A stretch of DNA of 9,689 nt, taken from assembly GCA_900555925.1 (NCBI GenBank), contig USMU01000061.1, forward strand, positions 1 to 9,689, written 5' to 3'. Below are positions 6,689 to 9,689 of the stretch, piece after piece. Source of the DNA: an uncultured Clostridium sp. (GTDB taxonomy: Bacteria > Bacillota > Clostridia > Christensenellales > Borkfalkiaceae). The position numbers and the translations under genes are program-made. A model generated the notes under the pieces. That model had not been told where the DNA came from. It ran no database searches and worked only from the letters and a program-made list of their open reading frames with translations. Within the stretch, counting starts at the first letter, position 1; every line of letters starts with the position of its first letter.

Positions 6689-7789
6689 TCAGAACGTCAC
6701 ACCAGACTGATCTATTTTTATACTCTCCGCTTGCAGTTGATTTGCCAACAATTCCGGATTTATTACCAGGGTAAACACTGCCGCCTCCGTTCCGTTCGGT
6801 CTGTCCAGAAGCCGGATCCGATACGCCGGCTCCTCTCCGAAACGTAATAACGCATTGATTAAAGCGTTACGTTTAGCTGCCTCTCCGCCATGCAGCGCCG
6901 CGCCCCAATTCTCGTCAAAGAACGCCGAAAGCCGACGGCGGCTTTCATACTCTGTATCCGTGCTCGTCCATTTCGGCAGCTGCGACGCGTCAAACTTTGC
7001 CACATTGGTTATATAATCTTTGAATTGTTCCGTCGCTTCTATTTCAAAGTAGTTTGCCGGCGTATAGTCCGCTTCGCTTATCGGCTTTGTATAGGTTTCC
7101 GACAGTTTCACGCTGTATCCCGCTTCTGTGGTCGTCGGGGTATTGAAGGACGCTTTTACCGCCTGCGTCAATACTTCCTCTTCCGCGGAATCCGAACTCG
7201 GCGCAAAATAATTCTTTGCCTCCTCGCCGTTTAGCTCGTTCCCGAACCAAAAGCCATAGCCTAACAGCCGTTGTTGATAATCTGCCGTACACGTCGCACT
7301 CGCGCTCCGATTCTCCCGGCTTGTCACCGTCACTACGATCTGCGTCCCGAACGCTGCCTTGCACTCTACTCGTGCCGTCAGGCTTCCCTCGCTCGTCGGC
7401 ATTACCGTCACATAGTCCGTCACCGTTTTCCCGCTCGCCCATGCAGCATTTGCGTTTTTGAATCCGATTGCCCAATCCACCGCTTTATTACCCGCGTCCG
7501 ACGGCGTCACGCTCGCCGTCAGGATATAGGCGCTTTCCGCTATTGCCGACACACCATTCTCCGCATACTCACTCGACGAAAGTTTGCTCGCCGTCAGCTG
7601 CATTCCATGGCTTTCGCTCTCGCTAATAATTACCCCCCCCCCGTCTAATTCCGGGGGAGCTTCCAGCTCTATTCTTTCATTCCCGCCGCGCGTTATCTGG
7701 TCTATCGCCCGGTAACACCCGGCGCCGATCCCGGCGCCGAGTACCAGTGACAACAGATTCGACACGATTCGCGTTTTCTTATCTGTCAT
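6689..7789 (-). CDS. Membrane-anchored Ig-like (BIG-type) surface protein, paralogue B (366 residues)
   Basis: The ATG at 7789 has AGGAG nine nt upstream and lies 15 nt after the preceding stop. A weakly hydrophobic N-terminal span (residues 9-27, containing C25) is followed by an acidic linker and then an Ig-like domain at about 60-175 with the signature NKAVDW, GKTVTDYVTV and AAFGTQIVVTVTSRE. C143 and C167 could form a disulfide. The middle (180-285) differs from the upstream paralogue, while the end realigns from FDENWGAALHGG to the tail QAESIKIDQSGVTF. Extracellular display is expected; binding or adhesion is inference from the BIG-type fold. A run of ten G residues in the coding strand at residues 50-53 could make expression phase-variable. 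It arose with the upstream gene by tandem duplication. Confidence 0.87.
   Translation of the reverse strand: MTDKKTRIVSNLLSLVLGAGIGAGCYRAIDQITRGGNERIELEAPPELDGGGVIISESESHGMQLTASKLSSSEYAENGVSAIAESAYILTASVTPSDAGNKAVDWAIGFKNANAAWASGKTVTDYVTVMPTSEGSLTARVECKAAFGTQIVVTVTSRENRSASATCTADYQQRLLGYGFWFGNELNGEEAKNYFAPSSDSAEEEVLTQAVKASFNTPTTTEAGYSVKLSETYTKPISEADYTPANYFEIEATEQFKDYITNVAKFDASQLPKWTSTDTEYESRRRLSAFFDENWGAALHGGEAAKRNALINALLRFGEEPAYRIRLLDRPNGTEAAVFTLVINPELLANQLQAESIKIDQSGVTF
7633..7642 (-). repeat. Homopolymer of ten G on the coding strand
   Basis: Ten consecutive C on the plus strand (G on the coding strand) encode the triple glycine and the first base of the next valine codon, residues 50-53 of the 366-residue surface protein, just after its membrane span. 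A run of five G on the plus strand at 7652-7656 can pair with part of it. Gain or loss of one base would put the remaining 310 residues out of frame. No such tract is present in the paralogue. Confidence 0.9.
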
Positions 7790-7804
7790 TTTTTATCTCT
7801 CCTA

Positions 7805-8878
7805 TCAGAATACAATCTCCGTTTCGTCGATCACGATGCTTTCCACGCCCTTCTGCCCGAGAATCGTGCTCGCGTCTAACGTTATATTGAATGTCGCCAG
7901 CTGCTTTCCGCCGTTCGACTCGTACATAATTACTTCATACGCATTCCCGCTATATCCCGATATCGCCGTAATGAGTTTGTTTTTCTTCGCGTTGTCGTTT
8001 CCGTACAATGCCGCACCCCACTCGCTTCCAAAATATTCCTCATAGCCATCTCCGACTCCGCCCGAATATTCTTTCAATGCGCTCGCCGTAAGTCCTGCGT
8101 TCGTGATTGCCGTCTTAAATGCTGCCGTTGGCTTGATCGTGTAGTATTCCGCTTTGTCCGTGTTTTCACGCGTATAGACCGTTGACTTATTCACTGTCAG
8201 GCTCGCTACCCCTTCCGGACTCGTAGCAAAGTTCGGGGTTATCGATGCCGTTGTGTTCGTGCTGCTTACCTCATAATGAAAATTTCCGTGCAGACCGAAC
8301 GAATAGCCCGTCGTCCGCTGCAAATACTCCACCGTACACGTCGCATACGCGCTTGTATTATCCCGCGACGTCGCTTTTACGACGATCTGTTCCCCGAACG
8401 CCGCCACGTTCTCCACGACTGCCGTCAACGCTCCGTCCGCGCTCGGCGTTACCGTCGCATAGTCCGTTACCGTTTTTCCCGTCGCCCATGTCGAGCTTGC
8501 GTTTTTGAACGCTATCGTCCAATCCACCGCTTTATTCGCCGCGTCTGCCGGCGTGATCGTTGCCGTCAATGTGTATGCCGTTTCCGCCAATGGCGATACC
8601 CCATAATCCTCATATTCGCTCGAAGCAAGCTTCACCGCCGCAAGGCGGATCCCGTGGCTCACGCCCGCCTCCGTGCTTACCTCGCCTCCGCCGCTATCCT
8701 CCGGCTTTTCTTCTCCGCCCGGCGTTTCTTCTACCGGAGGTTTTTCTTCCGCGCCCCAATTATAATGGTGCTGCAACAAGCCCCCGCACACCCCGCCTAC
8801 AAGGATCAGTGCCAATCCACACGCGATCCCGCCTACTACCTTCTTCACCTTGCTTTCGCCTGCCTTTTTTACTGCCAT
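7805..8878 (-). CDS. Membrane-anchored Ig-like (BIG-type) surface protein, paralogue A (357 residues)
   Basis: The ATG at 8878 follows AAAGGAG with nine nt spacing. A lysine-rich N-terminus precedes a membrane span (residues 14-35), then a proline/glutamate/glycine linker (42-72) that would hold the rest away from the membrane. An Ig-like domain spans about 74-189, with SHGIRLA at its start and NKAVDWTIAFKNA, GKTVTDYATVTP and FGEQIVVKATSRDN inside. The central region (195-280) is serine/threonine rich and differs from the next gene. The C-terminal domain (FGSEWGAALYGNDNAKKN onward) ends GVESIVIDETEIVF. The stop TGA is followed at once by TAG. Strong similarity to the downstream neighbour at both ends, and nearly identical ribosome-binding regions, point to tandem duplication. 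It is the first protein gene after the structured 286-nt region. Function unknown beyond surface display. Confidence 0.88.
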   Translation of the reverse strand: MAVKKAGESKVKKVVGGIACGLALILVGGVCGGLLQHHYNWGAEEKPPVEETPGGEEKPEDSGGGEVSTEAGVSHGIRLAAVKLASSEYEDYGVSPLAETAYTLTATITPADAANKAVDWTIAFKNASSTWATGKTVTDYATVTPSADGALTAVVENVAAFGEQIVVKATSRDNTSAYATCTVEYLQRTTGYSFGLHGNFHYEVSSTNTTASITPNFATSPEGVASLTVNKSTVYTRENTDKAEYYTIKPTAAFKTAITNAGLTASALKEYSGGVGDGYEEYFGSEWGAALYGNDNAKKNKLITAISGYSGNAYEVIMYESNGGKQLATFNITLDASTILGQKGVESIVIDETEIVF

Positions 8879-8924
8879 TTTTTATTTCTCCTTTTTCCCG
8901 TTTCCGGGTTTTTTACTGTTTTTC

Positions 8925-9127
8925 TTCCTCCCGGCAGGACGAGGAGGAAACTTCGTCCCGCCTTCGTGGAAGATTAAGAGGGCTTTTTCTTTACTTGTCA
9001 GCCCTTTGGCAGCGGGACTCACGCGCCCGCTATACGGTAGCCGTAACTCTCTACTGCTGGGTTTTAAGTGGTTCCTTTCACTTGGGGTGGGACTTTTCGG
9101 CTTTCGCCAACGGCGCCCGCTATGCCG
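8925..9127 (-). ncRNA. Hairpin-rich noncoding region; candidate structured RNA or phage-type intergenic region
   Basis: The 286-nt gap 8879-9164 has no ATG on the minus strand. Read on that strand it forms many stems: CGGC/GCCG (9127-9111); GGC-GAAA-GCC, a GNRA tetraloop hairpin (9108-9099); AAGTG/CACTT (9083-9066); TACGG/CCGTA (9045-9033); AGCGGG/CCCGCT (9031-9011); AGGGCT/AGCCCT (9005-8979); and GGACGA/TCGTCC (8958-8937). A further hairpin CCCG-GAAA-CGGG follows at 8908-8897. Loops are purine rich only in the minus reading, so that is the likely RNA sense. Two pairings have alternatives: TTCCTCC (8949-8943) with GGAGGAA (8931-8925), and GTCCCGC (9018-9012) with GCGGGAC (8961-8955). Size and style bring the raiA-motif RNA of Bacillota to mind, but I cannot confirm it from memory. 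A filamentous-phage origin or packaging region, or a leader for the Ig-like genes, are alternatives. Confidence 0.5.
9023..9123. repeat. Pair of 11-bp direct repeats, 90 nt apart
   Basis: GCGCCCGCTAT occurs at 9023-9033 and again at 9113-9123. Each copy forms one arm or the loop of a predicted hairpin in the structured noncoding region (9011-9031 and 9111-9127). The repeats could be protein-binding sites or equivalent elements of a folded RNA. Confidence 0.75.
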
Positions 9128-9164
9128 GTTAAATATGATAAGGAAGTAACTCTATAAACTTGTT

Positions 9165-9416
9165 TTATTCCGCGGCTCGTTGCTCTCGCTCCGGATCGAT
9201 TGCCTGTTCCAGACATCTGATCGCCTCCGAGAGCCGTTCCTCCGCATTCGTCAAGGCGTCTAACCTCTGCACCGCTTTCGCTCCGTACGCGCTGTATATC
9301 TGTCCCGCGCTTAACTGCTGGATCACTTCCGCCGCTTCGTCTATTTGAAATAGCAGCCGCGTGTCCTCCAACTGCAACCGATCCCGCAAGATTTCTGTTT
9401 TATCACGCCTCTTCAT
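9165..9416 (-). CDS. Small charged helical protein (83 residues), unknown
   Basis: The ATG at 9416 has a consensus GGAGG about six nt upstream and overlaps the 3' end of the preceding gene by 14 nt, so the two are translationally coupled. The product starts MKRRDKTEILRDRLQLEDTR and is predicted almost wholly helical, with heptad-like spacing of leucine, isoleucine and alanine and many glutamates and arginines, suggesting a coiled coil. There is no signal peptide, membrane span or cysteine-based metal site. I do not recognise a family. It is followed by the 286-nt noncoding region. A small phage or plasmid accessory protein acting as a dimer with its neighbour is a reasonable guess only. Confidence 0.82.
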   Translation of the reverse strand: MKRRDKTEILRDRLQLEDTRLLFQIDEAAEVIQQLSAGQIYSAYGAKAVQRLDALTNAEERLSEAIRCLEQAIDPEREQRAAE

Positions 9417-9681
9417 TCTCCGCCTCCTCGATTGCTTCCTTTATCGCTTCGATTGACTTCGTCAGTTCCTGCACCTCGTACCAATACGTTCCCACCTGCA
9501 CGAACGCCCCGTCTTTCGTACTCTCTTTCATATCCCGCAAAACTGCCGCTGCATATCTCAACTCCGACAGCTTTTCCGTCCGTCTCTTGCGGGCGGGTAC
9601 GGAATACTCTTCATATTCTTCCGCCCCTTCTCCTTGCGCTTCTCGGATTCGTTCGATTAAATACGCGATTCCGAACGCCAT
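9403..9681 (-). CDS. Small charged helical protein (about 92 residues), start near window edge
   Basis: The first ATG is at 9681, preceded in frame by a TTG at 9684, and the frame stays open to the window edge, so the true start may lie outside. No ribosome binding site can be judged. A moderately hydrophobic start (MAFGIAYLIERIREAQ) leads into an acidic segment (GEGAEEYEEY), a basic patch (ARKRRTEK), and a long helix ending in glutamates (IEAIKEAIEEAENEEA). The central FVQVGTYWYEVQEL could be a short beta hairpin joining helices. It resembles generic small phage-encoded helical proteins, but I recognise no family. It overlaps the next gene by 14 nt. Confidence 0.72.
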   Translation of the reverse strand: MAFGIAYLIERIREAQGEGAEEYEEYSVPARKRRTEKLSELRYAAAVLRDMKESTKDGAFVQVGTYWYEVQELTKSIEAIKEAIEEAENEEA

Positions 9682-9689
9682 CAATACAC

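Noticed and set aside
8897..8915. CCCG-TTTC-CGGG followed by six T on the plus strand as a terminator
   Set aside because: The stem is only four base pairs and no plus-strand transcript is supported there; the minus reading as a GNRA-type hairpin is at least as good.
8882..9022. 46-codon GTG-start minus-strand frame with a lysine-rich end, stopping just before the 357-residue gene
   Set aside because: No ribosome binding site before the GTG, the stretch is dominated by hairpins, and frames are open on both strands as expected for stop-poor structured sequence. The basic tail resembles neighbouring genes, so it is not fully excluded.
9070..9100. Plus-strand GGGGTGGGAC resembling the T-box sequence of aminoacyl-tRNA-sensing leaders
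   Set aside because: The T-box needs GGGTGG.AC followed by CGCG and a specifier-loop leader before a synthetase or amino acid gene; none of these is present, and loops favour the minus strand.

Overview
The window is a single accessory module read almost entirely from the minus strand. Eleven protein genes run in one direction, mostly separated by 2-25 nt or overlapping. None of the genes is a housekeeping chromosomal gene, and I see no tRNA, rRNA, transposase, integrase or CRISPR array. Balanced base composition, strong AGGAG-type ribosome binding sites, TTG/ATG starts and clostridial-looking Ig-like (BIG-type) surface proteins suggest a Bacillota host, probably an uncultured gut-type clostridium, or its prophage or plasmid. 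That assignment is inference, not a lineage match.

Layout in the direction of transcription (high to low coordinates): two small charged helical proteins (9403-9681 and 9165-9416); a 286-nt stretch with no credible gene but many hairpins (8879-9164), which looks like a structured RNA or phage-type intergenic region; two paralogous membrane-anchored Ig-like proteins (7805-8878 and 6689-7789); a smaller membrane-anchored protein sharing their C-terminal tail (6076-6666); a 977-residue secreted protein with a signal peptide, a C-terminal membrane anchor and a polybasic tail (3128-6061); three small lysine-rich proteins in overlapping frames (2951-3112, 2686-3003, 2217-2720); a 122-nt gap holding a complete plus-strand promoter-hairpin-terminator unit (2110-2219), predicted to make an antisense RNA of about 75 nt; a 32-residue single-span membrane peptide (1996-2094); and a multi-span membrane protein with a divergent P-loop ATPase domain that runs off the window (1-1993).

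My best reading is a virion or surface-structure assembly module resembling a filamentous phage (inovirus): a tip/adsorption-like protein (signal peptide, large beta-rich ectodomain, C-terminal anchor), a pVII/pIX-sized membrane peptide, and a Zot/pI-like FtsK-HerA-type membrane ATPase. The basic proteins could bind the packaged DNA. The Ig-like anchored proteins have no counterpart in classical inoviruses. No replication protein, major coat protein or secretin is visible, so the phage assignment is an inference from architecture. A conjugative or pilus-like surface apparatus is the main alternative.

The items most worth following up are the antisense RNA unit at 2110-2219, the structured region at 8879-9164, the shared C-terminal tail ending in phenylalanine on three consecutive proteins, the ten-base poly-G tract inside one Ig-like gene, and the stack of lysine-rich overlapping genes.
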